Below are positions 44,756 through 58,373 of a stretch of DNA of 64,000 nucleotides, piece by piece. Numbering within the stretch: the first letter of the stretch is position 1; the number at the start of each line of letters is the position of its first letter. The DNA is from Manihot esculenta (lineage: Eukaryota > Streptophyta > Magnoliopsida > Malpighiales > Euphorbiaceae), in assembly GCF_001659605.2 (NCBI RefSeq), contig NC_035164.2:955001-1019000 (forward strand), written 5' to 3'. A model generated the notes under the pieces. That model was not told the DNA's origin. It worked only from the letters and a program-made list of their open reading frames with translations, and did no database searches. The position numbers and the translations under genes were made by a program.

Positions 44756-47700
44756 AATAATTTTATTTATAATATTATTTAGAATTATGTAAATTTTATA
44801 ATGTTTAATTATTAATATTTAATCATACGTAGAATAGTCATATTAAAAAGTTTTTTATTTTTATTACTTTTCAAATTTTTTAAACCTAAAATTAATCTTA
44901 CTTTTATTTTTATTCCTTAATTCATCTTATAAAAATACTATTATTTTCCTTTTTATTCATTGTAAATTACAAGTTTGTTTTTAGTAATTTATAACAAGTT
45001 TATAATATATCTCAGTTTAATATATGTATTAAAATTTGTTAGTTAGAAAAATAATTTAGTAACCTATTTAAATTAGAAAAATTAATTGCAGCCTACACAA
45101 TCTAAAAATAAACAGATTTAATTCAATTAGATTTATTACACAATTTTTATCAAAATCAAATTAATTTTGATAATTTAAATTTATACCTATTTAAATTAAT
45201 TGTAGCCTACACAATCTTATTAATTTTATAAAGTATATATTTATCAAATAATAATTAACCTTAATTTTTTAATAAATTATATATTTTATTAATTTTAGAT
45301 AATTACGAAAAAACTTTAGGAAAAAGTTTATATACCTAGTTATGTAAACTCATTCCATACGTTTATCAGGAAATCAGCTTTTTTTTTTTTTTTTTCCTTC
45401 CTCTGTTACACATTATCTATAGGGAATTTCTATAGTTATTTAGTTTAAAATTTATGGAAATTGTATATTTTTTATACTAAATTTACGTAAAATTATTATT
45501 TTTGTAAAATAATTATTTTACAAAATATATATTAAATTCATGAAATTAATGTTTCAAATATATAAATACATTCTTATACAAAGTAATATAATAAAATTAT
45601 ATTTATTCTATTAGTTACAAAAAAAAAGTATTATCATCTTTATATTTTAAAATGTGAATATTTTTTACATGTTATTATTTTATTAATTTAATAATTTTTC
45701 AAACAAATAATTACTTTACAAAAATATGTATCATTGTATATAAATTTATAAAATCTATAATACAAATATTATAGATTTAATTTTTATTTTTTAAAAAAAA
45801 TTATTATGTTTATATATTATTTGAAGTTATTATTTTTCATTAACATTAAATATTTTATGTAATTTAATTAATTACCAAAAAAAATCAACTTACTTTAAAA
45901 AAATCTAAAATAAAAAATATTTTTTTTTGTGAAGCACAATTAATTTATGTGATTAAGTAATAATTACTTTGTTTTGAACAAAATAATTATAGAAGTGACA
46001 TTATCTATATCGGGAAAATTATTTTTTAATTAAAATAAAAAATAAAAAGATTTTTTTTAAGAAAAAACTTCTTTTTAAAAAAAAATCTAGAATTTCACAT
46101 TTTTCTTAAAAAAATACTAGTTTCTTTTTTCATGAAAATATATCTTTTTATGGAAAATGTGAAACTGTTATTTTAAATAATTATTTTTTAAAAAATCGTT
46201 TTTTTAGAAACTCACCATTAAGTTGTTTTCTATATATCTCATCTTAATTAACTATTTAAAAAAAAAATTGTTTTAAATTTAGCAGTGGTCAAATCCAAAT
46301 ATGCTAATAATTGAATCTATAATAACTCTAAATCAATCAAATCATAAAAATAATATAATTATAAAATGACGTCTACACTCTCTTATAAAAATAAATTAAA
46401 TTTCACGAAAAGATTATAAAAATATAATATTTTTTTTAGTTTTTTAGTTACTTTAACAATTTTCTTATTTGAAATTTTAATAGGACTAAAAACTTCAAAT
46501 TTATATAAATATTCAAATAATTTTTTTATATAAATTTTAAAAATTAATTTAAATAGTAAATCATAATGTAGAGAATTTTTAAAGCTGCTATCATATAATA
46601 TAATAGCTTAAAAATTGAAATATTGTAAATATTTTATTTTTTTCCTTAAATAGTTTCCAAAGATAAAAAAAAAATTAGATTTTTAATTTCAAAAGATCAA
46701 AATGAATATTAAAGAAAATTTAAAATGTAATAAATATGGAGATTTTAGTTGTCAATGGAAAATTTTGTCCTCTATTGCAAAGGGTAAATTATTTTGTCTT
46801 TTAATTTTTTAAAAATAATTAATTTATTTTAATATTTAAATATTTTTATCAAATTTTATTATTTAATTTTTTTTTGTCAATCGTTAAAGTTTTTATTAAT
46901 ATTAATTTTTTTTAATATTTAAAAATATTTTAACTCTTGACATAAGAAATAATTAAATTTAGTTATAGAATCATCATACTTTCAAATAGATTAAGTTAAT
47001 AATTTTATATATTAGATAATTTCATTGTTCACTATACAAAACTAAAACTTATTCCTTTTAATACTCCTTAATTATGTTCCAGCAAAATAATCCTTTTTAT
47101 AATTATTTAATATTTGAATATATTATTTTAATAATTTTATCCCAAAATTTTGAATTTTTAAATAATAAATTAAAATAATATAAATAATCTCCACTTTAAA
47201 ATGTAAATATAATTGTTAATAATTAAAATAATTAAGAGTATTTTAGATCGAACTCTAGTATTTCCATGCATTCTCATAAATATTTAAATATTTATATGAT
47301 TTTAAAAAAATAAATATAATATATAACTAAATTTCATAAATTGTAATTTTTTAAAAAATTAATTAACTAATGTAATTTTTTTGACAATATTGTGAAACGT
47401 GTAATTGCAAATTTTTATATTATATGATTTCAAAATATTTTCAAAAAAGGTATATTAATTCCTTAAAATCGTTAAAAATAATGTTTCATAGAATTTAATT
47501 AATTACATAATGAATTTGAATTCAAATGAATATTAATCTAACTGATTCTTTTTTTTTTTGGGGTTAACATGTTATCATTTTCAAATAAAGCGTAGTTTAG
47601 AAATTTTTATTATTTTTTTATTTTTTTACTTTTATATAATATAAATTTATAATATTAAGTGAAAATTTTTAGTAAAAGAAATACCATAACATAAAGTATA

Positions 47701-48180
47701 ACACATACAAAACTCAAACACATTCATAGATTTAGTTCGTCGTATAGTTGAACATTAAAATATCTGAAATTCAATAATATTGTGCCATTCTCATCAGATT
47801 GTACAGGGACGTCTTCTCGTAGATATATCAGGTAGCTCATTAATAGTGAACAATCTGTTAATAAATATAGAATCGATTAAGTCATATTGTATTCATTCAC
47901 TCACGTTATATCGATTTTATCCACAACATGTGAATTTATGAATTCGGAGTGAATCAGTGGAGCCAATCATAGCATTGGAGTTTTGTATTTATTTTTTATT
48001 CAGATTAGATCGTGCTTAACTTATCCAGTCCTCATCAAAATCGGTTCTCTTTAATTATCAAGGTATATATATATATACTTTAATTATTTAATAGTTAAGG
48101 CAAATATTAACTTAAAATAATAAATAAAATAAGAGAGTTTGCGTTGAAGTTCAGACAAAAACACAAATCATGAAGAAAAC
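44756..48180. other. AT-rich upstream DNA of RIP3
   Basis: No gene seen. It contains the blocks homologous to unit B (45230-45400, 46050-46240). The 47690-48060 part is less AT-rich but shows no coding frame. Confidence 0.5.
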
Positions 48181-48949
48181 TGTATTAGAGCTTGGTTTGG
48201 TAAATACGTAGGGAAATCAATATTAGAGCTGGCTTGGTAACCTATGACATTAGCCTAAATGAATGGTTAGAGATTGTTTGGTGATCAGTAGCATCTCATA
48301 AATTTTATGTTTTCATCAAAATCTAAAAAATAAATATATAGTTAATTTGAGTCGGTAGAGAAATAGGCATAATAATATTTTCTAAATTCTTTTTATTTCT
48401 CAGTAGGTATTTGCGGTGACGGAGAGAAATGAAACCCTAATCACTAAAAAATTTCTAAATATTATCTAAATTCAGGTTTTATCAGCATATATATCTTGAA
48501 ATAATCAAGAAAAGACACTCTAGCTTGTTTGGTAATTACATATGAAAACACAAATGTTAGAGCTATGCCATTAGGTTAAATAAATCATTTGAGGTTGGTG
48601 GTGAGTAGTGTTCTCCATATTTGTATTTGTCAAGAAAAGCAAACAAATAGAGAGAAATTAATAATGTAGAATTGAATCTTTCTTATATTGGTGATAGAGC
48701 TGAAAAACTTGTAGACTGATAATTTTTATGACAAAAATTATCATATGTACAATAATTTTTGGTTGTTAATTGTATAGAGTTTTAAATCCGCAGCATTGAT
48801 AATTAATGAAAAATGATTCAATTAAATTTACTTATTAAATTAAAAATTATCCAATTAATGAAAATATCAGAAAATTGATTTGATTAAATTTGAGTTGAAG
48901 TACTGTTGAAAATTAAAGATTGAAATTAAAAAATTTTAAACAAATAAAT

Positions 48950-51900
48950 CTAAATCTTAAAGTATATATTCTGAAGACCAAATCAAACCTATTTGAATTA
49001 ATTCCAATAGATACTCTCTTATTTATTATCATAAGTCTACCTCATGCTCAGAACTCTCATATGGATATTCTTTGATGATTAAGGTTTCTCTTTTCTAGGG
49101 AACTCGTTGTCTTGTCTATTGACAAGTTTTGATGTTTTTCTTCATTTGTTTATCCTTTGTGACTATGGAGAATGCTGATGATGTTTTTGTTGACATGACC
49201 CATCTATCTGTTGAGGACGACCATAATAATGATCAAGGATTGGAGCTTGACGAGGACGATGTTAATGAAGGAGGGGTGGATTTTTCGTTGTGTTTGGTTG
49301 GTCGATTTCTATCGGATAGAGTGATAAACTTCAATGAAATGAAACAAAAGCTAGCTGCGTTGTGGAGACCTTTCATTGGGTTTCTATTAGAGAAGAGGAG
49401 GGAGGCTTATATGTGTTCCAGTTCTACTACGAGGTTGATATTGATTGTATCCTAGATATGTCACTTGTAACTTTTAATACTAATATACTGCTTTTGGATT
49501 GTTTGAGGGGTTTCTCGCATCCATTAGAGGTGCCTCTTTTTCACTTTGATATATGGGTGCAAGTGTGTGGTTGTGTCTGTCGGGTCAAGCAATTGAAAAG
49601 ATTGGGAATGAGATCATTTTATTTCTGGCTACGGATCCTAATAATCGTTCATGGAGTAAGTATATGAGAGTCCCTGTTAAATGGGATGTTAGGAGGCAAT
49701 TCAAGAAGGAGATAAAATTAAAGAAGAAGGAAGGGGATTGGTTTTGGCCATCATTGCAATATGAAAAGCTTTCGAGTTTTTGTTATCTATGTGGCTACTT
49801 GGATCTCACAGAGAAGTTTTATCGGTTATTGCTTGAGTCACCAGGAGAGCCTCCTCAACGTCAATTTAGTGCACGGTGGCTGCATGAACCAAATATGGAA
49901 GGTGGATGGCAAGGCAGTTTTGGAGGGGATGTTTCTACTTCCAATGGAGATCGTAATTCAAATTTTAAAGGGGATAAGCAAGGAAACGGGAATGGTGGGG
50001 TGATAATTCCCATGCTGGAGATGAACAAGAGGAAGGGGTAAAAATTCTAGACCCTAAACGGAAAAGAACAGGCCCAGTTCAAAGCTCTTTTCCAAATGGC
50101 CCCATAGGGAATGACTCATTGGCCAAAAAAGGATCAACGGTGGGTTTCAGGATTCGGACTCGACAACAATGAGTAGTATTAGTTTGAACTGTCGTGGGCT
50201 TGGCAACCCATGAGCAGTACGTGCTTTACAGGAGTTTGTTACTTTGAAAAAGCCACATTTTGGGTAATGCTACTAACATAAATGAAATTAAACAGTTGTT
50301 ACGTTATAATGGTTGTTTTTATGTTGATGCTTAGGGACATAGTGGTGGTTTTGCCTTACTTTAATGGGTTCTGTTCTGCAGTGCAATAAGCTGGACTGTT
50401 TGATTTTCATATGTCTAGTTATCAGTTTACCTGGGAACATGGGAGAGGAGGGGAGGATTTTGTTGAAGAAAAACTGGATAGAATTCTGACGAATCGCGAG
50501 TGGCAAATTCAATTTGCTCAAGCTAGGGGGTCGGTGTTGCAAATTTCTTCTTCTGATCTCTTACCAGTATCACTTGATTTGAGCTATTTTATTCCTAGAG
50601 GACAATCTGTTCGCTTTCGTTTTGAGAATAACTAGTGCAGGAAAGTTGCTTGTCGAGAGTTGGTGGTTCAGCGCTGGGTTGATTCTTCCCATTTTGATCT
50701 TTTGCAGAGATTGGAAGCTTGTGCGAATATTTTGATGGATTGAGGTAGAGATTTTAAGCAGAAGTTCAAGGCTGAGATTGATTCCTGTTTGCAATCGTTG
50801 ACTACATTCGTTCAGACATGGAACAATTCAAAAGAATGAAGCAGTTGTACCATGATCTACTTAGTCAACATGAGGTTTATTGGAAGCAAAGGGCGAAAGT
50901 TTTTTGGTTGAGAGATGGCGACCATATTACGCGTTTCTTCCATTCTACTGCAACGGCAAGAAAGAAGAAAAATCAGATTAGTCAGTTGAAAGATGTAAAC
51001 TTGGGATATAAATTTGGGCCAGGTAATGGTTGACTATTTTAATATTGTTTTCACTACGAAAGCTTGTGATTCAGGTAATGTGTTAGATTGTATTCCAGTT
51101 CTTGTTTATGAAGATGACAGTAATCTACTTCTGAGGCCGTATTCGGTGGAGGAAGTGAGAAGTGCTATGCATCCTGACAAGTCTCTTGGATTGGAGGGAT
51201 TCAATCCGGGACTTTACCAGCGATACTGGGATGTGGTGGGTCCGAAATCTTGGTTACTTGCATTCGGGTGTATTTCTTGATTCTTGAAATGAGACTACCC
51301 TAGTTTTGATTCTGAAAAAACAGATCCAAATGTGATGGGTGATTTGCCACCAATTGCTCTCTGCAATGTAGTCTCTAAGTGTCACACCAATCAATAGGAT
51401 TTTATATTTATTTTTGAGATTAATGATTTTTATAACTTGATTTAAATATATTGTCGGAATTTTCTTATAAAAATATATTAAAATTTTCATATTTTTTCTT
51501 TTGGGTTTGGGCCTGGGCCTGGGCCTGGGCCTGATACTAAGATTATGACCAAAATGGTGGCAAATAGGTTAAAGTGTCTTCTTCCTAATTTAATTTCGAA
51601 AAGTCAGAGTACTTTCATTCTAGGAAGGAGTATACAGGAAAACTGCATATTGGTCCTTGAGGTTATGCATGCTTACCATCAGCGTACTAGGGGTAAGGAT
51701 TATTCAGCAACGTTAAGAATGGATATTGGTAAAGCTTATGATAACATGGAGTAGTCTTATGTGAGAGATGTTCTTGCTCATTTTGGCTTTCCTGCAGCAT
51801 GGATTAATCTAGTGTATCAGTGTTTATCAACGGTATCGTACTGGAATTTACAATAAGGAAAGCAACTTGGCCCGATTATTCCGACTAGAGGGCTATTTTA

Positions 51901-53905
51901 TGTGCTGAAGGTTTGTCTAGAATGCTGCAGAAACACAATTCTTTGGGTATGTTGCATAGGAGTCATATGTCATGAGGAGGGCCTGTTATTTCCCATCTCT
52001 TCTTTGCGGATGACAGTCTTATATTTCTTAAAGCAGATTGGTTGGAGGCAAATACTTTGAAGAAGACTTTTAGCACCAACACCTCTACTGATATAAGAAG
52101 AGACAATTGTGGCGTGTTGGGTGTAGAGAAGAAAGACTCTTTGGGTTCCTAAAAGTCTGATATGCTTTCTCGAGCAAGTAAGAAAATTCTTTTGAAGACA
52201 GTTTTGCAAGCTATGCCATCATATGTTATGAGCCTCTTTTTGCTCCCTAAAACTCTGTGTTATGAAATTGAAGGGATGATGAACAAGTTTTGGTGGGAGT
52301 CTGGTGGTGTAAATAGCAAGGGTATCCATTGGATGGCTTGGGATCGTATGTCTTTGCCAAAAAACCTTGGGGGTCTAGGATTTAAAAGGCTTCGTGATTT
52401 TAATTTATCTTTGCTGGGGAAACAAAGTTGGAACATTATTACTAAACCGAATTCTTTTGTTACTCGTGTCTTGAAGGCACGTTATTTTCCTACTTCCAGT
52501 TTTTTTAATCCTCCATTGGCATCTATTTCTAGTTACCTATGGCAGAGTATTTGGGAGACTCGTGACTTATTAAAATTTGGAATGTATTATCGAGTGGGTA
52601 GTGGTGAATCAATTCTTATTTGGAGTGACCCTTGGCTACCAGTTGGTGATAGTTCGGTGGTGACCTCGGTAAGGCCAGTTATGAATGATTAGTTCACTGT
52701 TTCAGATTTAATTAGTGATGGAAGATGGAATGTTCCATTGGTTGAGACTCTTTTCAATGATTGTGATAAAGCTGCCATTTTTTCCATTATGTTGCTAAAT
52801 TGTCGAGTACTAGACAAATGGTATAATTAGAAATTTGAATTGAAGGGAAGGTATTCAGTGAAGAGTGCTTATAGGCATTTACAAAGCTCCCTGAATACTG
52901 TATCTGTGGCTACTTCACAATTATAGAAGAATCTTTGGAGATGCAAGGTACTGCCAAAGATTCTTAATTTTGATTGGCAGTCTTTTTCGTGAAGTGCTTC
53001 CTTGTTTGCAGATGTTACAAAGGAGGAGGGTGGATGCTGAGAATATCTGTCCTATGTGTCATGCCCATGAGGAATCATTATTGCATTTGTTTGTGCAGTG
53101 CTCTTTTGCTAGGAATGTTTGGATGTTAACGAGTATTGGATGGCTTTTTTCTGGGGCTGTTTCTTGGATGGCTTGGTTGGAGAATGTGTTTCAGATGGCT
53201 ACGATGGCACGAGCTGAGGAAATTTTGATGATTTTGTAGGCTATTTGGTCTGCAGAAATCAACGAGTATGGCATCATCATAGTACGGCTCCTATGGGTGT
53301 AGTTCAAATGGCTCGTCGTGTTTTGCAGGAATGGACAGCAAGCAGGTTTTGTCCAACAATTCCATCGATTTCTGCAGGTCCAGCTAATCGAATATGGATG
53401 AGGCCACCGGTTGAAAAGCTAAAGATTAATGTTGATGCTTCTTTGCATGGGGATGGAAGGTCTGTTGGAGGAGGCATGGTTTGTTGCAAGTACCTTGGTC
53501 ATTTTATTGCTGCAAAATCTTAGACGCAATAAGAATAGTTCATTGCGTTACAAGCAAAAGCGCTATCCTTCAGAGAGGCATTAGCTGGGCAAAATCAAAG
53601 TCCTGGAGTTCAGTTGTTATTGAATCTAATCATTTGCTGATAATAAATGCTATAAATGCAGCAAGTGATTAAAATAATTCCACTTTTGACTTAATCTTTT
53701 CAGATTGTAAAGTTTTTTATTTAAGAAATCGACAAAATTCAATATTGCTTTATATATGGATATGCGAATGTAGTTGCTCACACTTTAGCAATACGATCTC
53801 ATTCTTTTATCAGGCCTAGGAGTTTGAAAACCCATCCCTCTGTTTATTGTTAATTAACTTCTGATTTAGTAATAAAATTCTCACATATTTACTCTAAAAA
53901 AAAAT
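48950..53905 (+). pseudogene. L1-type LINE retrotransposon, nearly full length, broken
   Basis: Order: ORF1 with a DUF4283-type RNA-binding part (about 49150-49740) and a degraded zinc knuckle (FCYLCGYLDL near 49775); endonuclease C-terminal fragment (YQFTWEHGRGG, EEKLDRIL, 50420-50580); reverse transcriptase segments (FWLRDGDHITRFFHSTA near 50905; AMHPDKSLGLEGFNPGLYQ near 51165; ANRLKCLLPNLI near 51560; the catalytic FADDSLIFL near 52005); post-RT region (52162-52692); zinc-binding zf-RVT (about 52970-53190); RNase H (KINVDASLHGDGR near 53420). It ends in a short poly(A) at about 53897-53905. There are many stops and frameshifts, and much of the endonuclease is missing. The 5' end is placed loosely. 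Confidence 0.85.
51380..51536. mobile_element. 157-bp insertion in the LINE reverse transcriptase, 5-bp target duplication
   Basis: CTAAG at 51375-51379 is repeated at 51537-51541. Removing the insert plus one CTAAG leaves the flanking LINE codons in one continuous frame across the site. The insert starts TGTCACACC, is AT-rich in the middle and ends with four GGGCCT hexamers and GATA. The 5-bp duplication and TGTCACAC start suggest a solo LTR of a very small LTR element, but it does not end in CA. Confidence 0.7.
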
Positions 53906-54060
53906 CTGTTTCATGCTTTAATAAATAAATTTCAAAGCATTTTTTATTTTTCAGTATTTTTAAATTTAGAATGGTGATTGTTTAAAAGCAATGAAATTTC
54001 AATAACTTTATTTTTTTAAATAAACTGTCAATTTTTGAGTTCATTAATTAAACAAAATCT

Positions 54061-56980
54061 CAAGGTTTCTTTGTCTTAATTAAAATTTAATTAAAATGTA
54101 CTCGTTTAATTTGAAAAAAAAAATGTCTACTAAAATCATTGTACTTTGGTTCCTGTAATTTCTATTATCAATGAAATGTTTATAAAAATAAAGGGTTAAA
54201 ATAAAAATATAAAATGCTAAGTTATCAAAATTAAATAATAATAAACGTATGAATAAAATATACATAAAATCATAAGTTTCAAAACAAAAATAAAAAACAT
54301 TAAAAGATAAGTAAATAATTTTTCTAAAAACATAGAAATTTATATATAATATTTTAAAACTATATTTAAAAAACTAATTTAAAATTTACAAATAAATTTT
54401 AATTTTAATGAAAAAATAAATTCTAAGCTCAACTCAATTGACGAAGGCTATTTCATTTTCCCGAGAAAACTAAAAAGAAAAATAGACATGGAAGGCAAAC
54501 GCGGTGTTGCAGAGAAAGGCTATTTATTAAAGACCGTCTTAGTGTTTAATGTTTAGGGCACACTGCCACTGCCAGATAAGACGTGTACTCAACCAATTAT
54601 TCCGTGCACGAGGGGTTACCCTGTCCCCCGTTTTATGAATAAAATAAAATAAAATAAAATAAAATAAATCATCATCTTGTTGATGTTTTGAATCTACTAA
54701 CTTGTAGATTCTGTGCATCTAATAGTGATAATCTTAATAAGAGGAATGGGTATTACGTTAAAAAAAAATCCATTGATTAATTTTCGATTTACGTTTTAAA
54801 ATTTTAAACAAAATAATTATTATTATATACAGTAAAAAAAGATTAAATTTTGTTTTTAAAATTGTCTAAGTGAATAATCAAAATAATCTAGCGTATTTTA
54901 AATTTTTTTTTCTAATTTTAATAGTTAAAATTTATTGATAGATTAATTAGTAGATTTTAAATTTTTTAAAAATATTTTAATATATTTTTTAAAATTAAAT
55001 AATTAATTTATGTGTTTTTTCATTGTACATGAATTTGAGTTTGATTTTTTTAAAAATTAAATAAATATTAATATTTTCAAACTAAATTTGATTAGAAAAT
55101 AAATAAAATCATATTGAGTTTGACTAAATATATATTCACATTTTTATATTATTTAACATTAACCTATTAAACACCTGATTGTTATGACTTATTAAAGTTT
55201 TAAATTTATAAAAATCATAATAAATAAATATAAATTTTTGGTTGTAAAATAATAAAAATAGTGATGTGGCTTGAAATGTATTATAATTGGTCGATCTATA
55301 AGAAATAGATGTGAGGTGGTCGGCAATATCACTCTGACACTCAATTAGTTAGTTGACACTCAATTAATCAATTAAAGAGAATGGTTAATGTAATGTAATA
55401 CTTTAAATTAAGAGTAATTGTATAAAAATTATATATTTTGATCTCCATATTTATCTGTTTTTATATTATAAGAAGATCGAGTTAGCTATCACATTTTCAA
55501 AACAATCCGGTTAGTACAGATTAATAGTTATGGGATCTTGTGATTATAAATGTAATAAAGATTTATTAAATTGTCTTCTCTAATAGTAATTTTCTATAAA
55601 ATTTCATCCTATCAAAGAGAGAATTTCAATAAAAGACTATGAACTATGATGTTTTAGTCTTTTTTATTATCGGTAAAACTGAGTATTATTTTATTAGACT
55701 TTTAGCATGTGATATTGTCTTCGAGTGTTAATTTATAATTTATTAATTTATTTTGGATGATTATTATATTATATCAAATAGTTTAATTTATTACTAACTA
55801 AATATATTAAAATTTTAGTGATTACGCAATAAATTTTCATGATATGATAAAATTAATTTTATTTAACTTTATTTATTGATAAAAATTTAGAAATACATAT
55901 TACAATTTAAAATATACTCAGTAATACATGTGATTAGTTCTAATTTTTTTTAAAAAAATATTAATAATAGAATTAGTTTATGTTTAATTATTATTAAATT
56001 TATGTATTTAAATATTAAATAGATAAAATTTTAATAAATTAATTTTAATGTAGGGGTAAAAGTGTGTGTAAATGTGAAAGTGAAAAATCTCCCAAGACAT
56101 GTAATTGATGACAATAACCTCACAACTTTGTCTCCTACTTTATGTGAAAAATTAAAGAGGGAGTAAAAATAAAGATTCCTTAAAGATAAAGGGCAGATAT
56201 GAAAACGACGACATGGACAAAAAAGCCGGCAGTAAGCATTCTATTGTCTACTATATTATATTCTGTACTATTTTCAAATTATTTTATAAATTAATTTTAT
56301 GAAATAAATTTAAATTTTTTTTTTTATTAATACAAAAGTATTTACACATAAAACGCCTAAACAAATTACGGAACGGAGGTATCTTCAGTTACACACTCCG
56401 CCGGAGTCAAACTCCACTGCTCCGCACTCTTCTCTTCTCTCTTTAAACCTTCGATTCAATTATTTAAAATTTTCATAAAGGAGAGAAAGAAATCGTAAAA
56501 TTAAAAGCTCTCAACACCTATGGAAAATAAAAATCCAAATTTAAAGAAAATATGCACTAACCCGTTAAAAAGGGCCCCACTTCATGTGTCCAAAAGCGAA
56601 GATTTCAAGACAATGGTGATGAGGACAAACTTTGACGTAAGGTGGAGCAAATAAGTTGCTGACTAGTGGGTCTTAAGCCATGCAATATTGTACCATTTTC
56701 TTATATTTTAGTAATGAGTTGGATAATTTTAGATACTGATTTAATTAAATATTAATAAAATAAATATAAATAATATATAATTAAATTTAAAAATTAATAT
56801 ATAATGAATTTAAATTTTATATATTAATTATTTATTATTTGAATTTGTTTATATAAATAATTAATTTAATATAAATTATATATTTTATATTAATATTTGT
56901 TAAAAAAGGGCGTGAGATGTGACGGTGGACAGATGGGCCTGTTGAGGTTGACACATGAATAACAAGCGTCTCTCTTTGTG
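54061..56980. other. AT-rich intergenic DNA upstream of the A/B barrel gene
   Basis: No gene seen. A (TAAAA)n microsatellite of about six units lies at 54639-54667. The TGACGTAAGG word at about 56632 resembles an as-1 stress element. Confidence 0.45.
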
Positions 56981-56982
56981 TG

Positions 56983-56991
56983 TATATATAT
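56983..56991 (+). promoter_or_regulatory. TATA box of the A/B barrel gene
   Basis: TATATATA about 60 bp before the start codon at 57043, leaving room for a short leader of roughly 30 nt. Confidence 0.6.
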
Positions 56992-57042
56992 CAAAGGTTG
57001 AGTGGCAAATTTTAGGGTTCACTTGTCAAAGAGTTGGCTGCC

Positions 57043-57450
57043 ATGGGAGGATACAAGCACTTGGTGATTTTTAGGTTTAAGGCAGGAGCTGAGGTAGAGG
57101 AGATTATGAAAGGCTTGGAGAAGCTGGTTTCTGAAACTGATCTTGTCAAGTCTTTTGAATGGTAACTATTCTTTAATCATTAATGTTTCTGTAAATTTCA
57201 CCTAGAAAATCAAGTTTTAATTAATATACGTGTTTGTGTTTTTAACAGGGGAAGAGATTTGGACAACCCAGAGATTCTTACACAAGAGTTTACTCATGCT
57301 ATTTCAATGACTTTTGACAAGAAACAAGATTATGATGCATTTCAAAACCTTCCTAGTCATATTGATTTTTCTCTTACATTTTCTACTGCTGTTCAGAAAA
57401 TTGTTGTGCTTTGTTTCCCTTCTGTTCAGGTTAAACCAGCTGTTGCATGA
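57043..57450 (+). CDS. Stress-response A/B barrel (Dabb) domain protein, two exons
   Basis: Exon 1 is 57043-57161 and exon 2 is 57249-57450, with GTAACT donor and TTTAACAG acceptor (87-bp intron). The spliced frame is 106 residues and the junction completes a Trp codon. The protein is a single Dabb domain: KHLVIFRFK at the start, KSFEWG after the first helix, FTHAISMTF in the middle strand, then the C-terminal helix and VVLCFPSVQ strand. Length and motif layout match the small Arabidopsis family members of the At5g22580 type. These proteins form dimers; some members have antimicrobial or stress roles, but a substrate is not known for most. The start is fixed by the motif order and by the ATG closest to the TATA box. 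Confidence 0.92.
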
Positions 57451-58373
57451 TCTATGAGATCTAGAAATAATCAGAAAAAAAAATTTGGTATTTGTGGTAT
57501 TTTTATTATATATATATATAAGATTATGTGGGTATTATTAATTTCCTGCAACTAGATCTCTCATTGTAATTCACCATCAACTTTTGTATCAAGCAAATGT
57601 TCTGTTGTTGCATGTTCTTCATTTTGCCTTTTTTTTTTTTTTAATGAATAGACTGGCCACCCACTATTTTCGAGTTGATAAAAGAGAAATGATTTCAAGA
57701 TTAAAGTAGATTCTCTACTATTCAGCTGATCTGATCATGCACCAAGGCCGAGAGCCCCACAGCAAATTTGTTTACCATTTGAAAAACCAAACCCGGAACT
57801 CAAGAACTTGAAATCCCATATTCATGCCTACTACTCGTTAATGATCTTGAAAAGCTTCACAAATGTTTTCATCCAAAAGATTTGAATTGTTCTTCAAGCA
57901 TCACTGTAACATTATAGATGATTATAAGTGCAAATGAGTGCATCCAATTCAAGGAAATTTTCATGGAAAATACAAGCTGCCAAGAAAGCACACAAACAAA
58001 CAACAGTTATGACAAAGCTTGATAGCTAGAATGGGACAAGCTCAGGCAGACTTGCAGAAATAACAAGAGAGCTAGAATCCATTATTGGAGTAACATTAAC
58101 ATCCAACAAAAAGAATCCAAAGTTGATCTTGAAACTTGTGCTGCAAATGATATAGTGCATTCATCTGTGTACCCACTAAATAATGCAGGGCAACTCTGCT
58201 GCATAATTGATAGTTTCTTCAGAAAGCCAGACTGAAGAGAAAATTTGAATATTGTATGAGGAACAAATTTAAAAATAAAAGGAAAATTGAGGACCACCAT
58301 TCTCAAGTAGTCAATCTATGAACCATCTCGTTAGATATCTTTGCTTGCTCATTAGAATAGAACTCGAAATGAT
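57451..58373. other. 3' flanks of the A/B barrel gene and the aldolase gene
   Basis: Convergent genes. No other gene seen. It contains the 3' UTRs of both; a (TA)n run at about 57507-57522 and an AATGAATAG stretch near 57640 are possible polyadenylation context for the plus-strand gene. Confidence 0.5.

Larger units (their letters stand above)
42380..54060. repeat. Segmental duplication unit C (broken ORF, RIP3, upstream DNA)
   Basis: The tandem partner of unit B. Its head joins the tail of unit B near 42353-42390. A LINE (about 48950-53905) is private to this unit and splits its tail. Confidence 0.72.
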
